Part shown: piece after piece, positions 44,554-52,280 of the stretch
Numbering within the stretch: position 1 is the stretch's first letter
Layout: the number at the start of each line of letters is the position of its first letter
Source: an uncultured Erysipelotrichaceae bacterium
GTDB taxonomy: Bacteria > Bacillota_I > Bacilli_A > RFN20 > CAG-826
DNA length: 64,000 bases
NCBI GenBank assembly: GCA_902787955.1
Contig: CADAIJ010000004.1
Span: 1-64,000 of the forward strand
Reading direction: 5' to 3'
The notes under the pieces: model-generated
Databases searched by the model: none
What the model was told of the DNA's origin: nothing
What the model saw: the letters and a program-made list of their open reading frames with translations, nothing else
Position numbers and translations under genes: made by a program

Positions 44554-44927
44554 TGGATAAGAAAAAGCTTAGAAATGATCTCATCTTAATTATCTCTTTA
44601 TTTTTAGTGATGGCAGTAACCTTAACTATTACTTTGTCTTTCAAAGTGAGAACTAATTTAGTCGCTCGTATTTTCTACGAAAATAATATTGTTGAAACTA
44701 TCGATTTATCTAAAAACGAAGATAAAGATTATTTTGTTGATGGAAAACACGGAAAATTACATATTCATACTCATGAAGGCGCAATTGCGGTTTTAGAATC
44801 TAATTGTCCTCATCAAGACTGTGTTCATATGGGTTATGTAAGTGAATCCGGTAAACCAATCATCTGTGCGTATAACGCTGTTTCTATTGTAATTGATGGA
44901 AACAATATTAACGATGTGGAGATCTAA
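44553..44927 (+). CDS. NusG domain II-containing membrane-anchored protein
   Basis: The 124-residue protein has a short basic start, one membrane helix (about residues 9-28) and an outside beta-rich domain of the NusG domain II type. It includes NCPHQDCVHMG, a Cys/His stretch suggestive of metal or disulfide chemistry, and CAYNAVSIVI. Such proteins are often encoded between ApbE and a Gx-type membrane protein in Firmicutes. Their biochemical role is unknown. It overlaps apbE by one base and lies 2 bp before the next gene. Confidence 0.85.
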   Translation: MDKKKLRNDLILIISLFLVMAVTLTITLSFKVRTNLVARIFYENNIVETIDLSKNEDKDYFVDGKHGKLHIHTHEGAIAVLESNCPHQDCVHMGYVSESGKPIICAYNAVSIVIDGNNINDVEI

Positions 44928-44929
44928 CG

Positions 44930-45448
44930 ATGAATATCCATAAGATTACATTAGTTGGAGTTCTTATCGCTGGTGCGGTAGTTATTGGCTATTTAGAATC
45001 TTTAATTCCATCTGTTGGGATTCCAGGAATTAAACTAGGCTTAGCAAATATTGTTATTCTTATAACTTTATATGAACTTGGAATAAAAGAAGCTATTTTT
45101 GTGAATGCTTTAAGAGTTATTTTAGTGAGTTTAATAACAGGAACTCTATTATCTTATGGTTTCCTAATGTCGTTAGCAGGAGCAATCTTATCGCTTGGAG
45201 TAATGATTTTGTTCCACACATTAATTAAGAAATTTTCCATTATTGGTGTTAGTGTTCTAGGAGCCTTATTCCACGTTATAGGTCAAATAATAGTAGCAAT
45301 GGTTTTCTTAGAATCAGTTTATGTTTTATATTATCTTCCATTTATCGCAGTTACTTCTTTAATCACTGGTGTTTTAGTGGGCTTAGGATCTCAATTAATA
45401 ATTAAAACTGGTGCTATTAAAAAGATAAAAGAGAAGTATAATTTCTAA
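44930..45448 (+). CDS. Gx-type integral membrane protein (HepT component I-like)
   Basis: The 172-residue hydrophobic protein has about five helices and matches the family labelled Gx transporter or heptaprenyl diphosphate synthase component I. Typical parts are PGIKLGLANIVILI near residue 37 and FLMSLAGAILSLGVM. The fold is related to small substrate-binding ECF-like membrane components; no quinone-synthesis partner is nearby. Its steady neighbour set (apbE, NusG_II) points to support of the flavinylated redox system, for example flavin precursor or isoprenoid transport, but that is inference. It is last in the rnf operon; a repeat copy follows and no clear terminator is seen. Confidence 0.8.
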   Translation: MNIHKITLVGVLIAGAVVIGYLESLIPSVGIPGIKLGLANIVILITLYELGIKEAIFVNALRVILVSLITGTLLSYGFLMSLAGAILSLGVMILFHTLIKKFSIIGVSVLGALFHVIGQIIVAMVFLESVYVLYYLPFIAVTSLITGVLVGLGSQLIIKTGAIKKIKEKYNF

Positions 45449-45454
45449 AAAAGA

Positions 45455-45489
45455 TATAGGAACTCAATTATTTGGGAAAAATTTATTAA
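45455..45489 (+). repeat. copy 2 of the dispersed repeat (diverged)
   Basis: It starts TATAGGAACTC, identical to copy 1, and continues ATTATTTGGGAAAAATT, matching the TTTGRGAMAAATT half-site but losing the second palindrome arm. It begins 6 bp after the stop of the Gx-type gene. Confidence 0.5.
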
Positions 45490-45523
45490 TTTTTAAATAA
45501 CTAATTACTTATTAAATATATAT

Positions 45524-45532
45524 TGCTATAAT
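45524..45532 (+). promoter_or_regulatory. extended -10 promoter for the NUDIX gene at 45550
   Basis: TGCTATAAT is an extended -10 element with predicted start near 45539, leaving an 11-nt leader with a weak AGTGAAG Shine-Dalgarno sequence. Confidence 0.5.
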
Positions 45533-45549
45533 TGATAAAAGTGAAGATT

Positions 45550-45948
45550 ATGAAAAGAGAAGTATTTGTTGTTGCAGGCGCAATTATAAAAGATAATAAG
45601 GTTTTCTCTGCCCAAAGAGGTAATAAAGGAGAAACTAAATTTAAATGGGAATTTCCAGGTGGAAAAATAGAACCAGGTGAAACTCCTGAAGAGGCTTTAG
45701 CAAGAGAATTAAGAGAAGAATTATCAATAAACGTTAAAGTATATGAATTAATTACTGATATTGTTGATGAATATGAAACTCAAATTCTTCATATTGCTAC
45801 ATATCGCTGCGAACTAATAAGTGGAACACCAACCTTAAGCGAACATATTAATATGGCGTGGTCCACTAAAGATGAATTAGATAATTTAAGATTCTCTGAT
45901 GCTGATGAACCTACATTAAAAATTATTAAGGAGAAGTATTTAAAGTGA
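45550..45948 (+). CDS. MutT/NUDIX hydrolase, nucleotide-sanitising type
   Basis: The 132-residue protein is a MutT-like pyrophosphohydrolase, likely cleaning oxidised or damaged (d)NTPs. The NUDIX box GGKIEPGETPEEALARELREEL is at about residues 37-58; the final Gly of the consensus is Ser here (EELSI). EVFVVAGAIIKDNKVFSAQR and FKWEFPGGK match the MutT/NudG group. The ATG at 45550 is chosen over an earlier GTG. It overlaps the hydrolase gene by 4 nt. Confidence 0.85.
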   Translation: MKREVFVVAGAIIKDNKVFSAQRGNKGETKFKWEFPGGKIEPGETPEEALARELREELSINVKVYELITDIVDEYETQILHIATYRCELISGTPTLSEHINMAWSTKDELDNLRFSDADEPTLKIIKEKYLK

Positions 45949-46925
45949 TTGGTATAATTATTGGATCTATTTGTGGTGCTATTTTATTAGCGTTTATTCT
46001 TCTATTTTTAATGTGTGAATTAACCTTCCGTAAAGTTTTCTTTCAAAGAAGTGATGGTGATGTTCGTATTCGTTACGCTCCAATAAGCGAAGAACTAGAT
46101 GTGGAAAGTGTTTCATTTAAGAATAATAAGAAAGCTACTTTAAATGGTTTTATTTATAAGAAGAAAGGTTCTAATTCTAAAAGATTAGTTATCGTTTCTC
46201 ATGGTTTAGGAGCTGGACATGCTTATTTAAGACCATTAATCAATTATTTGGCTAATAAAGGTTTTGCGGTTTTTGCTTATGATAACTATGCTGCTTCACT
46301 TAGTGAAGGAAAAGTTGTTACCTGTATGAGCCAAGCCATCATAGATTTAAAGTATGCGATTGAATATATTACTTCTAGAAAACAATTTAGTAAGAACACT
46401 GAAATCAATCTTTTAGGCCACTCCTGGGGTGGTTTTGCAGTCTTAAACGCTTTGAACTTTAAAGATATTAAGATTAATAAGATTGTGTCTTTTGCAGGAT
46501 TTGATAATGACGGGAAGTTCTGCGCTGGCAATTCTAAATTCTTAAAAGCCTTCTCATTTGTTATTACCCTTAGAAATGCCTTATATTGTGGTAAATATGC
46601 ATTCTATAGTGCATCTAAAGGTTTGAAACTTAATAAAGATACTAAAGTATATTATCTACAAGGCAAGTTAGATGAAACAGTAAATCCTAAAGATAGTGGT
46701 TATGTCTTTGAAAAGATTATTAATCCAAATCTTAAAGTTGAGATGTTAGACAATAAATATCATTCCCCATTTATCGCTGATAGTGCTGAAAAAGAAGCGA
46801 TGAAAGTCTTAAAAGATTTCGGTATTTTCGGTGGTGGTAACGCTCCTCTTGATACTATTTATTATGAAAATATTTCCACGCCTGACATGGAAATATATCA
46901 AAAAGTTCTTAATTTCTTAAACTAA
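45945..46925 (+). CDS. alpha/beta hydrolase with N-terminal membrane anchor
   Basis: The 326-residue protein begins with a hydrophobic helix (about residues 2-26) and then an alpha/beta-hydrolase fold: SHGLGAGHAYL for the oxyanion region, nucleophile elbow LLGHSWGGFAV with Ser near 160, an acidic residue near GKLDETVNP, and a final His in NKYHSPF. The catalytic triad is therefore complete. The substrate is unknown; esterases and peptidases share this plan. The start is GTG, overlapping the NUDIX stop, with AAGGAG upstream. It converges on the acyl-activating enzyme, overlapping it by 4 nt. Confidence 0.85.
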   Translation: MIGIIIGSICGAILLAFILLFLMCELTFRKVFFQRSDGDVRIRYAPISEELDVESVSFKNNKKATLNGFIYKKKGSNSKRLVIVSHGLGAGHAYLRPLINYLANKGFAVFAYDNYAASLSEGKVVTCMSQAIIDLKYAIEYITSRKQFSKNTEINLLGHSWGGFAVLNALNFKDIKINKIVSFAGFDNDGKFCAGNSKFLKAFSFVITLRNALYCGKYAFYSASKGLKLNKDTKVYYLQGKLDETVNPKDSGYVFEKIINPNLKVEMLDNKYHSPFIADSAEKEAMKVLKDFGIFGGGNAPLDTIYYENISTPDMEIYQKVLNFLN

Positions 46926-48871
46926 TTCTTATTTTTATAAATATAAATAGCTACTTCGAGTGGAGTATTAATTTTTCCTATTGTTTCAGTTGGAATTGGG
47001 GTGTTGAATGTCGATTCAACTTCAGAGAGCATTGACATATAAGTGAACGAATCACCACCTAAATCAATGATAAAGTGAGAAGATCTGGTGATTTTTTCTT
47101 TTTCAATACCGGAATTATTACTAAATATTTCAATAACTTGATCAATTATTGGATTTAATTCATCTTCATCAATACCTTGATAAGAGATATTTTCATTTCT
47201 TGATAACGCTATAAATTGTTCTGGGTTTTTATTTAATCTATCTTTAAGTTCGAATCTTTTGATCTTTAAAGAAGCGTTTAAAGGAATATTTTCTAATGAT
47301 AATAAAGTAGCTTCGACTCGCATCGAAGTTGGCAAGGAATCATTTGCTCTTATTATCTCTTTTTCCAAAGTGGCTACTTCTTCTTGTTCAAGTTTACGGT
47401 TTAATTCTAAAACAAGAGTAACTTTATTAAGATGCTCAATAATCGCTAAATTAGAAACATATGGAAGATTCTTAAAGTTATTTTCTAATTCTTCAGGATA
47501 AATGTTTTCCCCATTTGCAGTAATTATTACTTCTTTAACTTTGCCATGAATAAAGGCATATCCGTTACCATCAATTTCAGCGATATCACCAGTGTGGAAA
47601 TAACCATTTGAATCGACTTGTGCAGGGATTTTTTCTTGATTCACAAAACGATAAGAATGCATTTGCTTTGTTTTAACAAGTAATTCTTTATTCTCAATTT
47701 TATATTCAACATTTGTAAGTGGCTTACCAATTGAACCACGATTTCTTTGACTAACTTTTGGAGATAATTCAACTGATGTAACACCAATCTCAGTCATTCC
47801 ATAGCCATTATAAAGTGGATATCCAATCCCGTTGATTGTTTCTAATGTTTCTTTACTTAAAGCGGATCCACCTGCAATACAATATCTAATTTCTTTTCCT
47901 AAAATCTTATTCTTCACAATATTTTGAAAGAATTTAGTGGTGACGATTCCAGCTTCAGTATCAGATATCTTCCCGTTATTATATTTCATCATCTTTTCAA
48001 TAAGAGCTTGTTTCTTTGGACTTTCTTTAGAAACAGTTTGTTTAAATGATTTAGCTAATGAATCAAATAAAAGTGGAACCCCATATAAATGAGAGATCTT
48101 ATAAGTCTTGGAGAAATATTGAATATCATTAGAAGAAATAGAATTTGGGAAAACGATACACGCTCCAAAGAAGCTATACCATAAAAAGACAGCAACAAAG
48201 CCGAAGATGTGCGCAAATGGAACGATAGCTAATAATCTAAGTTTTCCAAATTTTTCAGTATACATAATGTCTACTGTTGTATCAGGCATACAATATGCAC
48301 TATAGATTTGTTCAACTAAGTTATCAGCAGTATAAACATATACTCTTGAATCACCAGTGGTGCCACTAGTTGAAAAAGCAACTTCATTAGCCCAATCTGG
48401 TTCGAATGTAGCAGACTCTATTTTTACATCATCTAATGCAATTGTTTGAACACTATATGTTTCTTTATCGTCAGTTATAATTCCTTTGGCGTTTGCTTCA
48501 AATATTAATCTTTCAGCGTCTTCTTTTCTTAAGATAGGATTAATAAGTAAAACATTAAATCCTGCCATTAATAAACCATAAAATGTATAGACCCATTTTG
48601 GTGAATTAACTAATTTTAAGGCTATATACTCGCCTCTTTGGGAATTTATTCTCTTTTTAAAGAAGCTTGCATACCCTTTTACAAAAGCATCTAAATCACT
48701 ATATTTAATCACTTCGCCTTTACCATTTTCTTCATAGATAAAAAGTTCTTTATTCTTCCAATATCTCAAAGGTAAATTATATATTTCATTAAATGTGCGT
48801 TTAGATTGATAAAGTTCTTCTGCGATATCGTAGAAGATTTTCATTTCAGCTTTAGAGTTTCTTTTTGCCAT
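46922..48871 (-). CDS. acyl-activating (AMP-binding) enzyme fused to a carrier domain
   Basis: The 649-residue protein activates an acyl group as its adenylate. It has the P-loop FSTSGTTGDSRVY, the GYGMTEIGV motif and a YFHTGDIAEIDGNGYAFIHGK segment, followed by the C-terminal subdomain GENIYPEELE. From about residue 570 a carrier-protein domain is fused, with the 4'-phosphopantetheine site LGGDSFTY (Ser608). Adenylation plus carrier in one chain suggests loading of a fatty or amino acid onto its own carrier for a following transfer. No transferase or synthase is adjacent. The ATG has no Shine-Dalgarno sequence but a -10 box 9 nt upstream. Confidence 0.85.
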   Translation of the reverse strand: MAKRNSKAEMKIFYDIAEELYQSKRTFNEIYNLPLRYWKNKELFIYEENGKGEVIKYSDLDAFVKGYASFFKKRINSQRGEYIALKLVNSPKWVYTFYGLLMAGFNVLLINPILRKEDAERLIFEANAKGIITDDKETYSVQTIALDDVKIESATFEPDWANEVAFSTSGTTGDSRVYVYTADNLVEQIYSAYCMPDTTVDIMYTEKFGKLRLLAIVPFAHIFGFVAVFLWYSFFGACIVFPNSISSNDIQYFSKTYKISHLYGVPLLFDSLAKSFKQTVSKESPKKQALIEKMMKYNNGKISDTEAGIVTTKFFQNIVKNKILGKEIRYCIAGGSALSKETLETINGIGYPLYNGYGMTEIGVTSVELSPKVSQRNRGSIGKPLTNVEYKIENKELLVKTKQMHSYRFVNQEKIPAQVDSNGYFHTGDIAEIDGNGYAFIHGKVKEVIITANGENIYPEELENNFKNLPYVSNLAIIEHLNKVTLVLELNRKLEQEEVATLEKEIIRANDSLPTSMRVEATLLSLENIPLNASLKIKRFELKDRLNKNPEQFIALSRNENISYQGIDEDELNPIIDQVIEIFSNNSGIEKEKITRSSHFIIDLGGDSFTYMSMLSEVESTFNTPIPTETIGKINTPLEVAIYIYKNKN

Positions 48872-48880
48872 ATCGTAATT

Positions 48881-48886
48881 ATTATA
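48881..48886 (-). promoter_or_regulatory. -10 box of the acyl-activating enzyme, leaderless geometry
   Basis: On the minus strand TATAAT (48886-48881) is 9 nt before the ATG. It is back to back with the tRNA-Leu promoter. Confidence 0.55.
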
Positions 48887-48908
48887 ATTATTATTTTTAA
48901 ATTTACTA

Positions 48909-48914
48909 TATAAT
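48909..48914 (+). promoter_or_regulatory. -10 box for tRNA-Leu(CAG)
   Basis: TATAAT is 9 bp upstream of the mature tRNA 5' end at 48924. Confidence 0.5.
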
Positions 48915-48923
48915 TAATATCGC

Positions 48924-49006
48924 GCAGTGGTGGCGAAACTGGTAGACGCATAGGCCTCAGAAACCTAGGGTAATACGTATGAGTTCAAGTCTCATCCACT
49001 GCACCA
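48924..49006 (+). tRNA. tRNA-Leu(CAG)
   Basis: Acceptor GCAGTGG pairs with CCACTGC, and there is a long variable arm as expected for Leu. The anticodon loop CTCAGAA has T33 followed by CAG. The anticodon stem TAGGC/ACCTA has a C-A mismatch next to the loop. CCA is encoded. Confidence 0.92.
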
Positions 49007-49009
49007 AAG

Positions 49010-49043
49010 GATAAAAAAAGAACCGAGTTCAACGCTCGGTTCT
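49010..49043 (-). terminator. terminator of the flavin oxidoreductase gene, possibly bidirectional
   Basis: AGAACCGAG-TTCAACG-CTCGGTTCT is a perfect 9-bp hairpin. On the minus strand a run of T residues follows it; on the plus strand the following TATTGTTT is weaker but could end the tRNA-Leu transcript. Confidence 0.85.
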
Positions 49044-49060
49044 TATTGTTTAAGCATTGA

Positions 49061-50518
49061 TTAGAAGAATCTTCCAATAATATCTTTAGAAGCGGCACAA
49101 GTATCTTCCATATCGCCGAAGGAGAGAATTTCACCAGCGTAGAAGGTATTCTTGTTACCTTGTAAAGCTTCAAGCTTGTCATACCAACCATCAGCGTAAT
49201 CTTTACTAGAAACGTGTGGGCAATAATAAACTTCTTGTGCGTATAATTTTTCTTTGATTGGGAATCCGACTTTAGTCATATCTTCATCCATGGTCTTCAT
49301 AACGACATCATAATCAACATCAGGAGTACCAGTGTGGTTAGCTAAAGCATAAACGGTACATGGACAATCTTTTTCAAGATATTCCCATCTATTGTAATAA
49401 ACCATGGCGTGACCGAGTCTTTCTGGAACCATGTTTTCAACAAGATAACCAGAGATAACTGGGCTCTTACCTTCTTCAAAGGTAGCGATATAGTCGCAAT
49501 ATCTTTCATGAATAATCTTGGAGAATAATTCTTTTTCTTCTTTGGTTGCGTCTGCGTATTTAGCAAAGTAATCAAGTGGAGTGGTGACGATTAATTTATC
49601 AAATTCTTCAGTCTTTTCTCCTTCTTTACTCTTAACTGTTACAAAGATTTTACCTTCTGGACGTTGAACTTTAACGACTTCGTGTTCTAATAATGCTGGG
49701 TGTTTAAGTTTAGCGTTAACATGGACGTAGATTTCTTGTGTACCATCTTGCCATGTCCAAAGTTTCATATTAACGAATTCTAAAGCAGTGGTGACATCAA
49801 GATATTTCATGACTAAGGCTGCTGGAATTTCATCGAAGAAACCATAACCAAAGGATGTGAATGGTGCGATCCAAATTCTTTGAACTTCTTCAACACCATT
49901 GATCTTACAGAATTCGGCAAATGGAAGAGCTAAGTCTTTAAGATTTGGGTTTTCACCTTGAATATAATTTGGGAATGAGCTTTCTTTTGTTGCGCCACAA
50001 TAGCCATCAACACCTTTAGAAATACCAAAGTATTTACCAGATGCAACGCCTAAATGACCATAGCAGTCATAACCAACGTATTTAGTTTGCATTAAGTGGT
50101 TGAGCTTCTTCATTTGTTTTTTAAGTTTGAGTAAGCCCGATAGTTTTTTGAATGAGAAGTTAACTTTTGGTTCAAATGGATGATCAATTTCGCCTGTAGT
50201 TTTGCGGAATTCTCTTCTCATATTTGGTTCGCCAGGTTTGAAATCTGGACCTTTATGATAATATCCACCGAATTCTTCCATTTCGCTAACAGCGTGGTAG
50301 GTAATAGCACCCATGATAGCACCTGTTTCGAAACTCTTTTCTTCTTCAACACCATTGTGTCTAACTTTGATCTTTGGAGAATAGCATTTACCACCAACTT
50401 TATTTAACTTTTCATAAATGACATAGTTAGTGTAGCCTTTCTTTTCAAGATACATGGCAGCAGAAAGTCCAGCTGGACCGCCACCAATAATACATATTCT
50501 TTGATTTAAATCACTCAT
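49061..50518 (-). CDS. FAD-dependent amine-oxidase-like oxidoreductase
   Basis: The 485-residue protein begins with a dinucleotide-binding fold, ICIIGGGPAGLSAAMYLEKKG, followed by YEKLNKVGGKCYSP, the second FAD contact typical of the flavin monoamine oxidase/phytoene desaturase clan. The C-terminus NTFYAGEILSFGDMEDTCAAS is the usual closing FAD motif. The substrate cannot be read from the sequence. It is a single-gene unit ended by a strong hairpin; codon use and neighbours give no pathway. Confidence 0.8.
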   Translation of the reverse strand: MSDLNQRICIIGGGPAGLSAAMYLEKKGYTNYVIYEKLNKVGGKCYSPKIKVRHNGVEEEKSFETGAIMGAITYHAVSEMEEFGGYYHKGPDFKPGEPNMRREFRKTTGEIDHPFEPKVNFSFKKLSGLLKLKKQMKKLNHLMQTKYVGYDCYGHLGVASGKYFGISKGVDGYCGATKESSFPNYIQGENPNLKDLALPFAEFCKINGVEEVQRIWIAPFTSFGYGFFDEIPAALVMKYLDVTTALEFVNMKLWTWQDGTQEIYVHVNAKLKHPALLEHEVVKVQRPEGKIFVTVKSKEGEKTEEFDKLIVTTPLDYFAKYADATKEEKELFSKIIHERYCDYIATFEEGKSPVISGYLVENMVPERLGHAMVYYNRWEYLEKDCPCTVYALANHTGTPDVDYDVVMKTMDEDMTKVGFPIKEKLYAQEVYYCPHVSSKDYADGWYDKLEALQGNKNTFYAGEILSFGDMEDTCAASKDIIGRFF

Positions 50519-50592
50519 ATTATAAATATGCTCCTTATGTTTATTATGATATCGCTACTAAAATAAAAAATGAATAGTTTTCAATGAGTTAA

Positions 50593-50620
50593 TTGTATTT
50601 TTCTCTTAAATTAATATAAT
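50593..50620 (+). promoter_or_regulatory. promoter of tRNA-Leu(CAA)
   Basis: TTGTAT at 50593-50598, 16 bp, TATAAT at 50615-50620, with the mature tRNA starting at 50638. Confidence 0.7.
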
Positions 50621-50637
50621 TATAAACACTTGGCCTT

Positions 50638-50723
50638 GCAGGCGTGGCGTAATGGCAGCCGCGATAGACTCAAAATCTATTGCCAGCGATGGCGTGTGGG
50701 TTCGAGTCCCACCGCCTGCACCA
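50638..50723 (+). tRNA. tRNA-Leu(CAA)
   Basis: Acceptor GCAGGCG pairs with CGCCTGC, and anticodon stem ATAGA/TCTAT encloses loop CTCAAAA, giving CAA. The long variable arm TGCCAGCGATGGCG and encoded CCA are present. Confidence 0.96.
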
Positions 50724-50725
50724 AT

Positions 50726-50748
50726 ATGTCGATTTAATCGGCATTTTT
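50726..50748 (+). terminator. intrinsic terminator after tRNA-Leu(CAA)
   Basis: ATGTCGAT-TTA-ATCGGCAT (one G-U pair) followed by TTTT. Confidence 0.8.
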
Positions 50749-50794
50749 ATTTACTCATTTTCGAAAACTTTAAACAGTTTACTAAATGCCTAGT

Positions 50795-50800
50795 TATATT
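50795..50800 (+). promoter_or_regulatory. -10 box of manA, leaderless geometry
   Basis: TATATT lies 8 nt before the manA ATG; no Shine-Dalgarno sequence is present and the -35 region is poor. Confidence 0.45.
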
Positions 50801-50808
50801 TATTAACT

Positions 50809-51741
50809 ATGAGTGATAAAATTATAGATACTATGGAACTAATTAAACTTATTCCTGCATATAAATCATACATCTGGGGCGGAGATTACTTTCATAAACA
50901 TGGAAAGAATTTCGATACCACATCAATTTCTGAACTCTGGGAACTTAGCGCTAGAGAAAACGATTCTTCTATAGTTGCTAGTGGTCCTGATAAAGGTAAA
51001 AAGTTTGCAGACATTTTAACTCCAAGTGATATTGGACCAGTTTATAACCGCTTTAATCGTTTTCCTCTTTTAATTAAATTAATTGATGCGAATGATCGTT
51101 TATCTATTCAAGTTCATCCAAGCGATGAATATGCTTTGGAACACGAAAATTCATTAGGTAAAACTGAATCATGGATTATTATTGATGCCGATGAAGGTGC
51201 AGGTCTTTATCTTGGCTTTAAAGAAACATTATCAAAAGAAGAGATCCGCAAACATTTAGAGGACAATACAATTACTGATTATTTAAACTTCATACCTGTT
51301 AAAAAAGGTGATAGTTTCCTAATTAATTCAGGGACAGTCCACGCCATCGGAAAAGGTATTAGATTAATTGAAATCCAAGAAAATAGTGATCTTACCTATC
51401 GTTTCTATGACTATAATCGTATTGGTAAAGATGGTAAACCTAGAGAGCTTCATATTGAGAAAGCTTTAAAGGTTGTTAACACCGAAAAATATATAAGAAG
51501 TCCATCCTTTTCCGAAATTTATATAGATTCTACACACTTTGAAGTTGTGGGCAAAACAATAAATAAAGAATTACTTATTGACCCTGATAAAGATTCGTTT
51601 ATTTCGTTCACTTTTATTAGTGGTTCAGGCGTTGTTAATGATATTCCTTATAAACAATTTGATACCTTTTTCCTTCCATATGGTAAATCGTGCAAAATCG
51701 TTGGAGATGGAGAAGTTATTATCTCTAAAGCAAAACTATGA
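50809..51741 (+). CDS. manA: mannose-6-phosphate isomerase, class I
   Basis: ManA interconverts mannose 6-phosphate and fructose 6-phosphate using zinc in a cupin fold. The 310-residue protein is the short Firmicutes type. Zinc ligands are seen in SIQVHPSDEYALEHE and in the INSGTVHAIGKG stretch, and the active-site Arg region is in EIQENSDLTYRFYDYNR. The N-terminus has about eight residues before the usual MELIKLIP start; an ATG at 50833 would give the shorter form. It overlaps the next gene by 4 nt and opens an amino-sugar and hexose cluster. Confidence 0.94.
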   Translation: MSDKIIDTMELIKLIPAYKSYIWGGDYFHKHGKNFDTTSISELWELSARENDSSIVASGPDKGKKFADILTPSDIGPVYNRFNRFPLLIKLIDANDRLSIQVHPSDEYALEHENSLGKTESWIIIDADEGAGLYLGFKETLSKEEIRKHLEDNTITDYLNFIPVKKGDSFLINSGTVHAIGKGIRLIEIQENSDLTYRFYDYNRIGKDGKPRELHIEKALKVVNTEKYIRSPSFSEIYIDSTHFEVVGKTINKELLIDPDKDSFISFTFISGSGVVNDIPYKQFDTFFLPYGKSCKIVGDGEVIISKAKL

Positions 51742-52199
51742 GTGATTATGTAAAAGAACTCCGAAAAGTGGTGGGGAATGCCCCTCTATTAATTCCTCAT
51801 GCGGTAACTGTAGTTATTAATGATAAAAATGAGATTCTTTTTGAAGTTAGAAGAGATGATGGATATTTAGATTTTCCAGGTGGCGCTATCGAAATTGGTG
51901 AAGAAATAGAAGTAGCAGCCAAACGTGAATTATTTGAAGAAACTGGAGTAGTTGCTAATACCCTAGAATTATTTAAAGTTTATTCTGGCAAAATTACTCA
52001 TTACATTTATAAAAATGGTAACGAAATATATGGCATTGATTTTGTGTTCATTGTTCATGATTATAAAGGTGAGCTTAAACCTGAACTTAGTGAAGTAAGT
52101 GAAATTAAATATATTTGTTTAAATGATGTGCCTTTAGAAAAACTTTCGATACGAAATAAAAAGATAATAGAAAATTTAAAAGCCTCATATTTTCGATGA
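51738..52199 (+). CDS. NUDIX hydrolase
   Basis: The 153-residue protein has a perfect NUDIX box in GGAIEIGEEIEVAAKRELFEETGV, residues about 47-70, preceded by IPHAVTVVINDKNEILFEVR. The substrate is unknown; similar proteins hydrolyse nucleotide sugars, dinucleoside polyphosphates or damaged nucleotides. The overlap with manA suggests joint expression and perhaps a nucleotide-sugar substrate, which is inference. An 81-bp gap separates it from nagA. Confidence 0.85.
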   Translation: MSDYVKELRKVVGNAPLLIPHAVTVVINDKNEILFEVRRDDGYLDFPGGAIEIGEEIEVAAKRELFEETGVVANTLELFKVYSGKITHYIYKNGNEIYGIDFVFIVHDYKGELKPELSEVSEIKYICLNDVPLEKLSIRNKKIIENLKASYFR

Positions 52200-52280
52200 T
52201 ATTTATAAATTAAATATTTTTTATTTGCTTTTATATCTCTGTTATGGCAACCTTATCAAGTGCGAAATTAGGGGATTATT

